Part shown: positions 46,483-55,009 of the stretch, piece by piece | Layout: each line of letters opens with the position of its first letter | How positions within the stretch are numbered: position 1 is the stretch's first letter | Origin: Pseudothioclava arenosa | GTDB lineage: Bacteria; Pseudomonadota; Alphaproteobacteria; Rhodobacterales; Rhodobacteraceae | Reading direction: 5' to 3' | Length of the DNA stretch: 64,000 nt | Assembly (NCBI RefSeq): GCF_002358085.1 | Contig: NZ_NTJD01000006.1 | Span: forward strand, 124,001 to 188,000 | Position numbers and translations under genes: made by a program | The notes under the pieces: model-generated | Database searches by the model: none | What the model saw: only the letters and a program-made list of their open reading frames with translations | Told to the model about the DNA's origin: nothing

Positions 46483-47502
46483 CTGCCGAGCCTGCGAGAG
46501 ATCTGGCAATCCTACCGGCTGCGCTTGCGCCGCAAACGCCTGCTTTGGCGCGCCTTTCGGGCACGACACGGGCTGCGCGCCGTTGCCGATCGCAGCGCCA
46601 TGATCGCGCCGGACGATATCTTGCTGTTCGCCTGCATGCGCAACGAGGCCCACCGCCTTCCGCAGTTCCTGGATCATTACCGCCACCTCGGCATCGCACA
46701 TTTCCTGATCGTCGAGAATGACTCCACCGACGACACCGCCGCCTTTCTGGCCGGCCAGCCCGATGTCTCGCTCTGGCGCAGCACGCGCAGCTACCGTGCG
46801 GCGCGCTTCGGGATGGATTGGGTGAACTGGCTGCTGTGGCGGCATGGCTCGGGCCATTGGTGCCTGACCGTCGATGCCGACGAGTTGCTCGTTTATCCCG
46901 AAAGCGATACGCGCGGCCTGCCCGAGCTCACCCGCTGGCTGGACGCGCGGGGGCAGCCCTCGATGCGGGCGCTGATGCTTGATCTTTATCCCAAGGGGCC
47001 GGTTTCCGGCGCCGCTTATCAGCCGGGACAGGACCCGACAGAGGTGCTGAACTGGTTCGATGCCGAGGGATATCGCCACGAAGCGCAGCCCAAATTCGAG
47101 ACCGTCTCGATCCGCGGCGGCCCGCGCGCGCGCACCTTCTTTGCACAGACGCCTTCAGACGCGCCGCATCTGAACAAGGTGCCGCTGGTGCGCTGGCACT
47201 GGCGCTATGCCTATCTCAGCTCGACGCATATGGCGCTGCCGATCGCGCTGAACGGGGGCACCGAACCCAATCCGCAGATGCCGACCGGGGCGCTTTTGCA
47301 CACCAAGTTCCTCGACGGGATCATCGCCCGCTCCAAAGAAGAGAAACGCCGGCGCGAACATTTCACCCACGCCGCGCGGTTTGATCGCTATTACGACGCG
47401 ATCATCGCCGATCCGGACCTCTGGACCCCGGAGTCGCGCCCCTACGACGGGCCCGCCGCGCTTGAATCCGCGGGCCTAATGCAGCGCGGTCTGTGGCCAT
47501 AA
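46483..47502 (+). CDS. Glycosyltransferase, GT2-type (PF13704-like), first paralogue
   Basis: Putative glycosyltransferase (about 339 aa). The GT2-like signature FACMRNEAHRLPQFLDHYRH, then HFLIVENDSTDDT, and a DxD-like WCLTVDADELLVY indicate nucleotide-sugar binding. The first in-frame ATG (46600) would cut off conserved N-terminal residues shared with the second paralogue, while a CTG at 46483 has AAGGA eight bases upstream. CTG is rare, so the start is provisional; a TTG at 46525 is another option. It is adjacent to galE and precedes a similar gene; donor and acceptor are unknown. Confidence 0.75.
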   Translation: MPSLREIWQSYRLRLRRKRLLWRAFRARHGLRAVADRSAMIAPDDILLFACMRNEAHRLPQFLDHYRHLGIAHFLIVENDSTDDTAAFLAGQPDVSLWRSTRSYRAARFGMDWVNWLLWRHGSGHWCLTVDADELLVYPESDTRGLPELTRWLDARGQPSMRALMLDLYPKGPVSGAAYQPGQDPTEVLNWFDAEGYRHEAQPKFETVSIRGGPRARTFFAQTPSDAPHLNKVPLVRWHWRYAYLSSTHMALPIALNGGTEPNPQMPTGALLHTKFLDGIIARSKEEKRRREHFTHAARFDRYYDAIIADPDLWTPESRPYDGPAALESAGLMQRGLWP

Positions 47503-47701
47503 AGCTTACGTCCGCTTCGATCCGAAGAAGCCTTGTTTACGGCGTTGAATACAATCCGTATTCTGCGATGGATCGAAGGCGGGGATACGGCCTTCGCATT
47601 CTACCCTGCGGGCGACGTTTCCGACCCCGCCCGGATTTTGGTTAACCAGACCGAAAGCAGTTCGGCACGAGAATGCGGTGGCAGATCCGAAGGGACGAAA
47701 C

Positions 47702-48712
47702 GTGAAGCTCAGACAGCTCAGACAGCTGCGTCGGGAGCGCCGATGGCGCCAGTTTCGCGCGTTTCGCAAGCGCCGCGAGCTGTCCTGCGTTGCCAATCGT
47801 ACCGCCACGATCAAACCCGATGCAGTTCTGGTCTTTGTCACGCTGCGCAACGAACGCCCGCGCCTGCCCTATTTCCTGCGCTACTACCGTGACATGGGCG
47901 TCGGCCATTTCCTGTTCGTGGATAATGGCTCCGAGGACGGCTCGCGCGAATATCTGACCGCGCAGCCCGATTGCTCGGTCTGGACAACGCAAGCCTCGTA
48001 TAAATCCTCGGGCTTCGGGATCGATTGGCTGAACTGGCTCTTGCGCAAATACGGCACCGGCCATTGGACGCTGACGCTCGACCCAGACGAGTTCTTTGTC
48101 TACCCGTTCTGCGACACCCGCCCGATCAACGCACTGACCGACTGGCTCGACAGCTACGAAATCCGCTCCTTCCCGGCGATGCTCCTGGACATGTACCCGA
48201 AGGGCCCGATCGACGCCGAACCCTATCGCGAAGGCCAGAACCCGTTCGAGATCGCCAGTTGGTTCGACAGCGGCAATTACATGATCTCCAAGAACGGCAA
48301 GATGCAGAACCTCTGGATTCAGGGCGGGCCCCGCGCGCGCTGTTTCTTCCCCGACGATCCGGCCGATGCGCCCTCGCTGAACAAGATCCCGCTGGTGAAA
48401 TGGGCGCGCGGCCTGGTCTATGCCTCCTCGACGCATATGCTGCTTCCGCGTGGGCTGAACCGGGTCTATGACGAATGGGGCGGCGAGATGATTTCGGGCT
48501 GCCTCCTGCATGCGAAATTCCTCTCGCCCTGGTCCGAAAAGGTTTCCGAGGAGCTTGAGCGCCGCCAGCATTACGCAAATTCGCGCGAATACCGCGTCTA
48601 TGCCGAGACCCTCTCGGAACCGCCGGATCTTTGGTGCAAATGGTCCGAGAAATATATCAACTGGCGCCAGCTCGAGATTCTCGGGCTGATGTCGAAGGGC
48701 AACTGGGCATGA
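47702..48712 (+). CDS. Glycosyltransferase, GT2-type (PF13704-like), second paralogue
   Basis: Putative glycosyltransferase (336 aa), a paralogue of the previous gene: FVTLRNERPRLPYFLRYYRD matches FACMRNEAHRLPQFLDHYRH, and WTLTLDPDEFFVY matches the DxD region. GTG start at 47702 with GAAGGG upstream. Preceded by a 199-bp gap with a GAATAC/GTATTC inverted repeat, so it may have its own promoter. It is followed by a GT14-like gene 10 bp on. Both paralogues lack transmembrane helices. Confidence 0.78.
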   Translation: MKLRQLRQLRRERRWRQFRAFRKRRELSCVANRTATIKPDAVLVFVTLRNERPRLPYFLRYYRDMGVGHFLFVDNGSEDGSREYLTAQPDCSVWTTQASYKSSGFGIDWLNWLLRKYGTGHWTLTLDPDEFFVYPFCDTRPINALTDWLDSYEIRSFPAMLLDMYPKGPIDAEPYREGQNPFEIASWFDSGNYMISKNGKMQNLWIQGGPRARCFFPDDPADAPSLNKIPLVKWARGLVYASSTHMLLPRGLNRVYDEWGGEMISGCLLHAKFLSPWSEKVSEELERRQHYANSREYRVYAETLSEPPDLWCKWSEKYINWRQLEILGLMSKGNWA

Positions 48713-48722
48713 GGGCGCGCGC

Positions 48723-50423
48723 GTGACGATCGGTTTCATCATGATGTGCCACACGGCGCTGGACCGGGCCGCGCAGGTCGCGCGGCACTGGGCCGAGCGC
48801 GGTGCGCCCGTGGTGATCCATGTCGACAAGCGCACCGATGCGGCGGAATACGGCACCTTGGTCAAGACGCTGGCGGATCTTGAAAACGTGTCGTTTTCGC
48901 CGCGTTTCAAATGCAACTGGGGCACCTGGTCACTGGTGCAGGCCGAACAGGCCGCCGCCGAGCAGATGCTCGCGCGCCACCCCGAGATCCACCACGTTTT
49001 CCTTGCTTCTGGCTCCTGTCTGCCGCTGCGCCCGCTGAACGAGTTGACCGCCTATCTCGCGGCCCATCCGCAGACCGATTTCATCGAAAGCGTAACTACG
49101 GCTGAGGTTGACTGGACCACCGGCGGCATCGGCCTCGAACGGTTCACGCTGCGCTTCCCGTTTTCCTGGAAACGTCAGCGCCGCTTGTTCGACCGCTATG
49201 TCGCGCTGCAACGCAAGATCGGCTTCAAACGCAAGATCCCCGAGGGGCTGGTCCCGCATCTGGGCAGCCAGTGGTGGTGCCTGACGCGCCAGACGCTCAG
49301 CGCGATCCTGCAAGACCCGCGCCGCGCCGAGTTCGACGCCTATTTTCGACGCGTCTGGATCCCCGACGAAAGCTATTTCCAGACCCTCGCGCGGCTCTAT
49401 GCCACCTCGATCGAGAGCCGTTCGCTGACGCTGTCGAAATTCGATTTTCAGGGCAAGCCGCATGTCTTCTATGATGACCACCTGCAGTTGCTACGCCGCT
49501 CGGACTGCTTTGTCGCCCGCAAGATCTGGCACCGGGCCGAGCGGCTTTACGCAACTTTCCTGACCGACCGCGCGAGCATCGACCCCGAGGCCGAGCCGAA
49601 CCCGACCAAGATCGACCGGCTGTTTCACAAGGCGGTCGAGCGGCGCACCAAGGGCCGGCCCGGGCTTTACATGCAGTCGCGCTTTCCCAAGAAAGACCGC
49701 GAGAACGGCAAGACTTCGGCGCCCTATTCGATCTTTCAGGGCTTTTCCGACCTGTTCGAGAATTTCGACGGCTGGCTGTCGAAATCGGCGGGTGTGCGCG
49801 TGCATGGCCACTTGTTCGGGCCCGAAGGCGCCGAGTTTGCCGGTGGCGAGACCATGTTCAATGGCTGCCTGAGCAACTCTGCGACGCTGCGCGACTACAA
49901 CCCCCGCGCCTTCCTGACCAACCTGATCTGGAACGCCCGCGGCGAGCGGCAGTGCTTCATGTTCAGCCCGCGCGATACGCAACAGGACATCGACTGGTTC
50001 ACCGCGACCGACCCGAATGCGCAGATCTCGGTGATCTCGGGGGCATGGGCGGTGCCGCTGTTCCGCTCGAACCAGGATTTCGCGGCGATCCGCAGCGAGG
50101 CGGCGCGACTGCAGCAGATCGAGATGCATCACCTCTCGATCCTGCGCTCGATGTTCGTCAAGGCGCGGGTGCGGATCTGGTCGCTGGCCGATTTCGTCGA
50201 AAACCCGATGGAGCCCTTGCAAACCATCATCGACGAGATCAGCCCGCGCGGCGCACGGCGTCTGACCGAAGTGCCGCAGATGGTCGACCTTAGCGGCTTT
50301 GGCCAGTTCCTGCAGAGCCTGCGCAACCAGGGCATGCAACCGCGCTTGATGGGTGATTTTCCGGTGGGCGACGACCTTAGCCCGAAGGCACCCCGCCGTG
50401 GCCGCCCCTATCTGGTGAAGTAA
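48723..50423 (+). CDS. Beta-1,6-N-acetylglucosaminyltransferase-like protein (GT14, core-2/I-branching family)
   Basis: Glycosyltransferase (566 aa). The N-terminal ~290 residues resemble the core-2/I-branching family (IMMCHTALDRAAQVARHW, VVIHVDKRTD, FLASGSCLPLRPLNEL, LGSQWWCLTRQTLSAIL), which in animals transfers GlcNAc to a glycan branch. The C-terminal ~250 residues are a separate region known as DUF5927 in related proteins; it has GAEFAGGETMFNGCLSNSAT and no named function. GTG start at 48723, ten bases after the preceding stop. Part of the same operon as the GT2 pair and the sulfotransferase. Confidence 0.82.
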   Translation: MTIGFIMMCHTALDRAAQVARHWAERGAPVVIHVDKRTDAAEYGTLVKTLADLENVSFSPRFKCNWGTWSLVQAEQAAAEQMLARHPEIHHVFLASGSCLPLRPLNELTAYLAAHPQTDFIESVTTAEVDWTTGGIGLERFTLRFPFSWKRQRRLFDRYVALQRKIGFKRKIPEGLVPHLGSQWWCLTRQTLSAILQDPRRAEFDAYFRRVWIPDESYFQTLARLYATSIESRSLTLSKFDFQGKPHVFYDDHLQLLRRSDCFVARKIWHRAERLYATFLTDRASIDPEAEPNPTKIDRLFHKAVERRTKGRPGLYMQSRFPKKDRENGKTSAPYSIFQGFSDLFENFDGWLSKSAGVRVHGHLFGPEGAEFAGGETMFNGCLSNSATLRDYNPRAFLTNLIWNARGERQCFMFSPRDTQQDIDWFTATDPNAQISVISGAWAVPLFRSNQDFAAIRSEAARLQQIEMHHLSILRSMFVKARVRIWSLADFVENPMEPLQTIIDEISPRGARRLTEVPQMVDLSGFGQFLQSLRNQGMQPRLMGDFPVGDDLSPKAPRRGRPYLVK

Positions 50424-50426
50424 GCG

Positions 50427-51821
50427 ATGCGCCCCTTCGACAGTTTCGTCATGCTCGCCGAGATGCGCACAGGCTCCAACCTGCTAGAGGCGGCGCTGAA
50501 CGCGCTGGACGGCGTGACCTGCCACGGCGAGGCCTTCAACCCCGCGCTGATCGGCTATCCAAAACGCTCCGAGATGCTCGGCCTGTCGAAAGCTGAGCGC
50601 GATGCCGATCCGATGGCGCTCTGGGCGCGGATCAAATCGGCCGAAGGGCTGAACGGCTGCCGCTATTTCCACGATCACGATCCGCGCGTGCTGGACGCGA
50701 TGCTCGACGATCCGCGCTGCGCCAAGATCGTGCTGACCCGCAACCCGATCGAAAGCTACGTCAGCCTGAAGATCGCGCGGGCCACCGGGCAATGGAAGCT
50801 GGGCGACGCGAAACATCGCAAATCCGCGCAGGCAAGCTTCGAAGTCGCCGAGTTCGAGGCGCATCTGGCCGAGTTGCAGGATTTCCAGCAGCGGCTGATG
50901 AACCATCTGCAGCGCAGCGGCCAGACCGCGTTTTACATCGATTACGAGGATGCGCAGGACCTTGGCGTGCTGAACGGGCTGGCGGCATGGCTGGGCGTCA
51001 AGGCGCGGCTTTCGGCGCTGCCCGACAGCCTCGTCGTGCAAAACCCCGAGCCGCTCGAAGCCAAGGTCGCGAATTTCCCGGCGATGGAGGCCTCGCTGGC
51101 GCGGCTCGACCGGTTCAACCTGTCGAAGACGCCGAATTTCGAGCCCCGCCGCGGCCCCAATGTGCCGGGCTTCATTGCCGCAGATGAGGCGGGGCTTCTC
51201 TATATGCCGATGCGCCCGGCGATGGATGCGCCGATCCGCGACTGGCTCGCGCAGCTTGGCCCGCTGCAAGAGGGGTTCTCGCAAAAGACCCTGCGCCAGT
51301 GGAAGCGCCAGCACCCCGGCCATCGCAGCTTCACCGTTCTGCGTCACCCGCTGTTGCGCGCGCATCTGGCCTTCAACGCGCTTGTGAACTGGGACAATTT
51401 CGCCGAAACCCGCGTGGTGCTGCGCCAAAGCTACAAGCTGCCATTGCCGCCCGAGGGTGAGGCCTTGCCGCCTGCCCGCCATGCCGAGGCGCTGATCGCC
51501 TTCATGGGCTGGCTGAAGGCGAACCTCGCCGGACAGACGAGCCTGGCGACGCATGGGCTCTGGGCGACGCAATCGGCGCAGTTGCAGGGCTTTGCGCAAT
51601 TCGCCCTGCCCGACCTGATCGCGCGCGAAGATCGCCTTTCCGAAGATCTGGCCTATCTGTGCCAGTCTGCGGGCATCAAGGCGCCCGCGTTTCGCGCAGG
51701 CGGCGACCCGGCCACCACCACTCTGGCAGACATCTGGAAACCCGAGCTTGAGGCAGCGGCGCGCAATTGTTACGCGCGCGACTTCATGCAATTCGGCTTT
51801 GGGGATTGGAAAACGGCCTAG
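50427..51821 (+). CDS. Two-module sulfotransferase-like protein (NodH/Stf0-type first half)
   Basis: Putative PAPS-dependent sulfotransferase (464 aa). The first half has the 5'-phosphosulfate loop SFVMLAEMRTGSNLLEAAL and the 3'-phosphate motif LTRNPIESYVSLKIARAT, typical of NodH/Stf0 enzymes. The second half has a different 3'-phosphate-like motif HRSFTVLRHPLLRAHLAF, as in type-2 sulfotransferases, and ends in CYARDFMQFGF. Such a fusion may mean two acceptor sites or one active and one structural module. Three bases follow the GT14 gene, so it belongs to that unit. Confidence 0.8.
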   Translation: MRPFDSFVMLAEMRTGSNLLEAALNALDGVTCHGEAFNPALIGYPKRSEMLGLSKAERDADPMALWARIKSAEGLNGCRYFHDHDPRVLDAMLDDPRCAKIVLTRNPIESYVSLKIARATGQWKLGDAKHRKSAQASFEVAEFEAHLAELQDFQQRLMNHLQRSGQTAFYIDYEDAQDLGVLNGLAAWLGVKARLSALPDSLVVQNPEPLEAKVANFPAMEASLARLDRFNLSKTPNFEPRRGPNVPGFIAADEAGLLYMPMRPAMDAPIRDWLAQLGPLQEGFSQKTLRQWKRQHPGHRSFTVLRHPLLRAHLAFNALVNWDNFAETRVVLRQSYKLPLPPEGEALPPARHAEALIAFMGWLKANLAGQTSLATHGLWATQSAQLQGFAQFALPDLIAREDRLSEDLAYLCQSAGIKAPAFRAGGDPATTTLADIWKPELEAAARNCYARDFMQFGFGDWKTA

Positions 51822-51822
51822 T

Positions 51823-52287
51823 TCAGGCGGCCTGAACGCCCTGCGCGGCCGTCAGAACCGCGTGCAGCGCCGCCGGATCGGTATTGGCGCGCAGCTTGGT
51901 GCAGGTTTCGGCATTGCGCATCGTGCGCGACACCAGCGCCAGCGCCTTCAGATGCTCGACCCCGGAATCCTTGGGCGCGAAGAGCGCAAAGACCAGATCG
52001 ACGGGCAGGCGATCAACCGCATCGAAATCGAGCGGCTTTTCGAGGCGCAGGAACACGCCCACGACCCGATCAAGGCCGTGCAGACGCGCATGCGGCAAGG
52101 CAACGCCATGGCCGACACCCGTCGGGCCAAGGCTTTCGCGTTCCTGCAGCGCGTCCACGGTCTGAGGTGCATTCAGCCCGTAGGCTGAATGCGCGATCTC
52201 ACCGAGATCCTGGAACAGGCGTTTCTTGCTCGTGACGTTGGACAGCACCTTGACGGCGCCCGGCAGGAGCAGATTGGTCAAATCCAT
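51823..52287 (-). CDS. ptsN: PTS nitrogen-regulatory enzyme IIA (PtsN)
   Basis: EIIA-Ntr protein (154 aa) of the nitrogen phosphotransferase system, which signals nitrogen and potassium status. Phosphorylation site His66 in VALPHARL. The ATG at 52287 (MDLTNLLLPGAVKVLSNVTS) is the family start; an in-frame start at 52395 would overlap hpf. It lies downstream of hpf, the usual companion. Only one base separates its stop from the convergent sulfotransferase stop. Confidence 0.94.
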   Translation of the reverse strand: MDLTNLLLPGAVKVLSNVTSKKRLFQDLGEIAHSAYGLNAPQTVDALQERESLGPTGVGHGVALPHARLHGLDRVVGVFLRLEKPLDFDAVDRLPVDLVFALFAPKDSGVEHLKALALVSRTMRNAETCTKLRANTDPAALHAVLTAAQGVQAA

Positions 52288-52321
52288 TTGCTTCGACTTT
52301 TCCACGCCCGTCCCCGGACGC

Positions 52322-52897
52322 TCACTTGCTGTTACGCGGATCGATCCAGCCGACATTGCCATCTTCACGGCGATGCACGACGTTGACCCCGCCATGTTTC
52401 TCGTTGCGGAAGACCAGAAGGTCCGCGCCGGACAGTTCCATCTGCATCACCGCTTCGCCAACCGAGAGCGTGGGAACCTTGGTTTCCATCTCGGCCACGA
52501 TCATCGGCGCGAGGCCGCTGCCTTCGGTCTCCGACTCGTCGTCTTCCGCGGCGAGCACATACATGCCTGCGTGGTCGAATTCAACCGGCTGCGAACGTTC
52601 CTTGTGGTGATCCTTCAGGCGACGCTTGTGGCGACGCAGCTGCTTGTCCATCTTTTCGCGGCACGATTCGAAGGCCGCATAGACCTCGGTCGCGTGGCCC
52701 TTGGCCGTCGCGGTGAGGCCGGTGGACAGGTGCACGGTGGCTTCGCAGATGAACTCATGCGCATCCTTCGAGAAATTCACCGTCGCGTCGGTAGGACGCT
52801 GCGCGTATTTCTCGACGGTTTCGCCAAGTTCGGATTTCACATGGGTTTGCAGGGCTTCGCCAACGTCGAGTTGTCTTCCGGTGATTTTGTAACGCAT
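52322..52897 (-). CDS. hpf: Ribosome hibernation-promoting factor, long form
   Basis: Dimerises 70S ribosomes into 100S particles in stationary phase (191 aa, long type). N-terminal HPF/YfiA domain (MRYKITGRQLDVGEALQTHV) binds the 30S; the C-terminal domain includes TLSVGEAVMQMELSGADLLVF and FRNEKHGGVNVVHRREDG for dimerisation. The start has GGAGA upstream. In many proteobacteria the order is lptB-rpoN-hpf-ptsN; here rpoN is absent between lptB and hpf. Confidence 0.95.
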   Translation of the reverse strand: MRYKITGRQLDVGEALQTHVKSELGETVEKYAQRPTDATVNFSKDAHEFICEATVHLSTGLTATAKGHATEVYAAFESCREKMDKQLRRHKRRLKDHHKERSQPVEFDHAGMYVLAAEDDESETEGSGLAPMIVAEMETKVPTLSVGEAVMQMELSGADLLVFRNEKHGGVNVVHRREDGNVGWIDPRNSK

Positions 52898-53140
52898 GGC
52901 TTCTCCTTCACGTCATTGCCTGACAACCAGCACATCACGCGCCGGTTGCAGGGTGGTTAAACTGCCAGAAAACGCTGTGCGCGCGCCCCGAGCGCCTTGC
53001 GCAGGTTGAGCGAAACCGGGCGGAAAATTCTGCCGCGAAATCACTCGGGTAAGGGGGCGGTGTTCACGCATTTGGTTCATTTGGGAACGGATTGCAGGAA
53101 GTGTCAACGGGTCAGTTTCGCCGCAGTGCAAAACCGCCTG

Positions 53141-53914
53141 TCAGATGATCCTGAAGTTCTGGCCGAGGTAGACACGGCGGACGTTCTCGTCACGCACAAC
53201 TTCGTCGGTGGTGCCCGACATCAGGACCTTGCCGTCGTGCAGAATATAGGCCCGATCGACAATTTCCAGTGTTTCCCGGACGTTGTGATCGGTGATGAGC
53301 ACGCCGATGCCGCGTTCCTTCAGATGCGACACGAGCTGACGGATTTCGCCGACGGCGATCGGGTCGACGCCCGCGAAAGGCTCGTCGAGCAGCAGGTATT
53401 TCGGGTCGGCGGCCAGGCAGCGCGCGATTTCGACGCGGCGGCGTTCACCGCCCGACAGCGCGAGCGCCGGGGCCGAGCGCAGATGCCCGATCGAGAAATC
53501 CCCCAGCAGCTCTTCGAGCCGTTCGCGGCGATGATGGGGCTCGTCCAGCACGATTTCCAGCACGGCCATGATATTCTGCTCGACCGTAAGCCCCCGGAAA
53601 ATCGAGGTTTCCTGCGGCAGATAGCCGATACCAAGGCGCGCACGGCGATACATCGGCAGGGTGGTCACATCCTGCCCGTCGATCTTGACGCTGCCCGCGT
53701 CGGGCGTGATCAGCCCGGCGATATTGTAGAAACACGTGGTCTTTCCCGAGCCGTTCGGGCCCAGAAGCGCCACAACCTCGCCCTGATGCAGCGTCATCGA
53801 GACGTCCCGCAGGACCGGTCTTTGCCGATAGGATTTGCGCAGGCCCTGAACCTCAAGCCCGGTACCGCCCGTAGGCTGATCCGCCGCGGGCGCCTGATCG
53901 GGAAGCAGATCCAT
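53141..53914 (-). CDS. lptB: LPS export ABC transporter ATP-binding protein
   Basis: Cytoplasmic ATPase (257 aa) powering LPS transport with LptFG. Walker A LLGPNGSGKT, signature LALSGGERRRVEIARCLA, Walker B YLLLDEPFAGVDP and the family GIGYLPQETSIFRGLTV are all present. The ATG at 53914 with GGGAGG upstream is chosen; a longer frame to 54391 runs through lptA. It is one base overlapping lptA (TGATG). Confidence 0.96.
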   Translation of the reverse strand: MDLLPDQAPAADQPTGGTGLEVQGLRKSYRQRPVLRDVSMTLHQGEVVALLGPNGSGKTTCFYNIAGLITPDAGSVKIDGQDVTTLPMYRRARLGIGYLPQETSIFRGLTVEQNIMAVLEIVLDEPHHRRERLEELLGDFSIGHLRSAPALALSGGERRRVEIARCLAADPKYLLLDEPFAGVDPIAVGEIRQLVSHLKERGIGVLITDHNVRETLEIVDRAYILHDGKVLMSGTTDEVVRDENVRRVYLGQNFRII

Positions 53915-54399
53915 CAGTTGCCTCCCGGCTGGAGAATCGTGCGCACGCGGCCTTGCATCTGACCGGTGCCGGTCGCCAGATCGACATCGAGGCGCTGGCC
54001 CGACATCACGTTCTCGCCCTGCGTCAAAAGCACGTCGCCGGTCATCACCACGGTGCCCTTGGCCACGTCGTACATCGCCTCGGAGGCTTCGGCCGCCTCG
54101 CGGGCAGAGACGAGCGTCACGCCACCCGTCGCATGCAGCCGGTCGATGCGCGACTGGTCGCCCTGACCGTAGACCACCTCGACCTGCGCGGCCGTCAGAC
54201 GCATATCGCCCTGACCAATCACGACATTTCCGGTAAAAACCGCATGCCCCGTCTCCTGATTCACCGCCAGCGAATCTGCGGTGACCTCGACCGGGGCCTT
54301 GGTGTCGCCCTTGATGCCGCCAAAAGCGATCTGCTGGCCCAGGGCGGGGCTCGCCGCGAGCAGGCCGATCAGCGCAAGAATGCGAAAACAAAACGACAT
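53914..54399 (-). CDS. lptA: LPS transport periplasmic protein LptA
   Basis: Periplasmic beta-jellyroll protein (161 aa) bridging inner and outer membranes in LPS export. Signal peptide MSFCFRILALIGLLAASPAL-GQ. OstA/LptA-like sequence: IKGDTKAPVEVTADSLAVNQ, AVFTGNVVIGQGDMRLTA and GNVMSGQRLDVDLATG-type repeats (as read: ENVMSGQRLDV). Adjacent to lptB and lptC. Starts at ATG 54399, seven bases after lptC. Confidence 0.9.
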   Translation of the reverse strand: MSFCFRILALIGLLAASPALGQQIAFGGIKGDTKAPVEVTADSLAVNQETGHAVFTGNVVIGQGDMRLTAAQVEVVYGQGDQSRIDRLHATGGVTLVSAREAAEASEAMYDVAKGTVVMTGDVLLTQGENVMSGQRLDVDLATGTGQMQGRVRTILQPGGN

Positions 54400-54406
54400 C
54401 AGAACC

Positions 54407-55009
54407 TCATTGCGGCGGCAAATATACCAGTTTCACGCGCTCATTGAAGAGCAGATCAAGCACCTGACCGTTGTCATCGGCCTTCAATTCCATCCGGCCC
54501 GCCTCAAGCGTGCCGAACGGCCCCTCGCCGGACACCGCACCCGGCGAGACAAGTTCTGTCATATCGGGATTCACATCGATTCGCTCCGAGGCGATCCGAT
54601 AGCCCGTCGAGGTCTGCAGCGTGACCTTTTCGCTCAGCACAAGGCCCTGCCCGGCCGGGTCCAGAACCCCCGAAGTGGCCGTCATATCGGCAACAAACCC
54701 CGATTTCGCGGTCAGTTTCGCCACCAGACCTTCGGCACTGGCGCCACGCTCGTTTTCAGGGTCGGGCACGGCGCGGCGGGCCGTCAGGCTCAGCACCGAG
54801 CCATCTTCGGTCATGCCCGCATATTGCGGCTCGATCAGGGCCGGCTCGCGCACAAGCTCCATCACGTCGACCTCGGCATAGGGAATCGCCGCCATCGGAT
54901 CGACCCGGTTCGACAGCAAAAACAGGGTCGACAACAGCACAAGCGCGATCAGGGGCAGGACGATCTTGGCCCAGCCGACAAAACGCGAATGGCTGTTGTC
55001 ATAGGCCAT
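54407..55009 (-). CDS. lptC: LPS export protein LptC
   Basis: Bitopic inner-membrane protein (200 aa) that hands LPS from LptB2FG to LptA. One transmembrane helix (about residues 14-34, WAKIVLPLIALVLLSTLFLL), followed by a periplasmic beta-rich domain. Its start overlaps the kdsD stop by one base, making a kdsD-lptC-lptA-lptB operon. The sequence is less conserved than LptA/B; position supports the call. Confidence 0.86.
   Translation of the reverse strand: MAYDNSHSRFVGWAKIVLPLIALVLLSTLFLLSNRVDPMAAIPYAEVDVMELVREPALIEPQYAGMTEDGSVLSLTARRAVPDPENERGASAEGLVAKLTAKSGFVADMTATSGVLDPAGQGLVLSEKVTLQTSTGYRIASERIDVNPDMTELVSPGAVSGEGPFGTLEAGRMELKADDNGQVLDLLFNERVKLVYLPPQ

Noticed and set aside
52940-52975. 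Possible sigma-54 promoter before hpf
   Set aside because: The GG and GC elements are 15 bases apart instead of the required 10.
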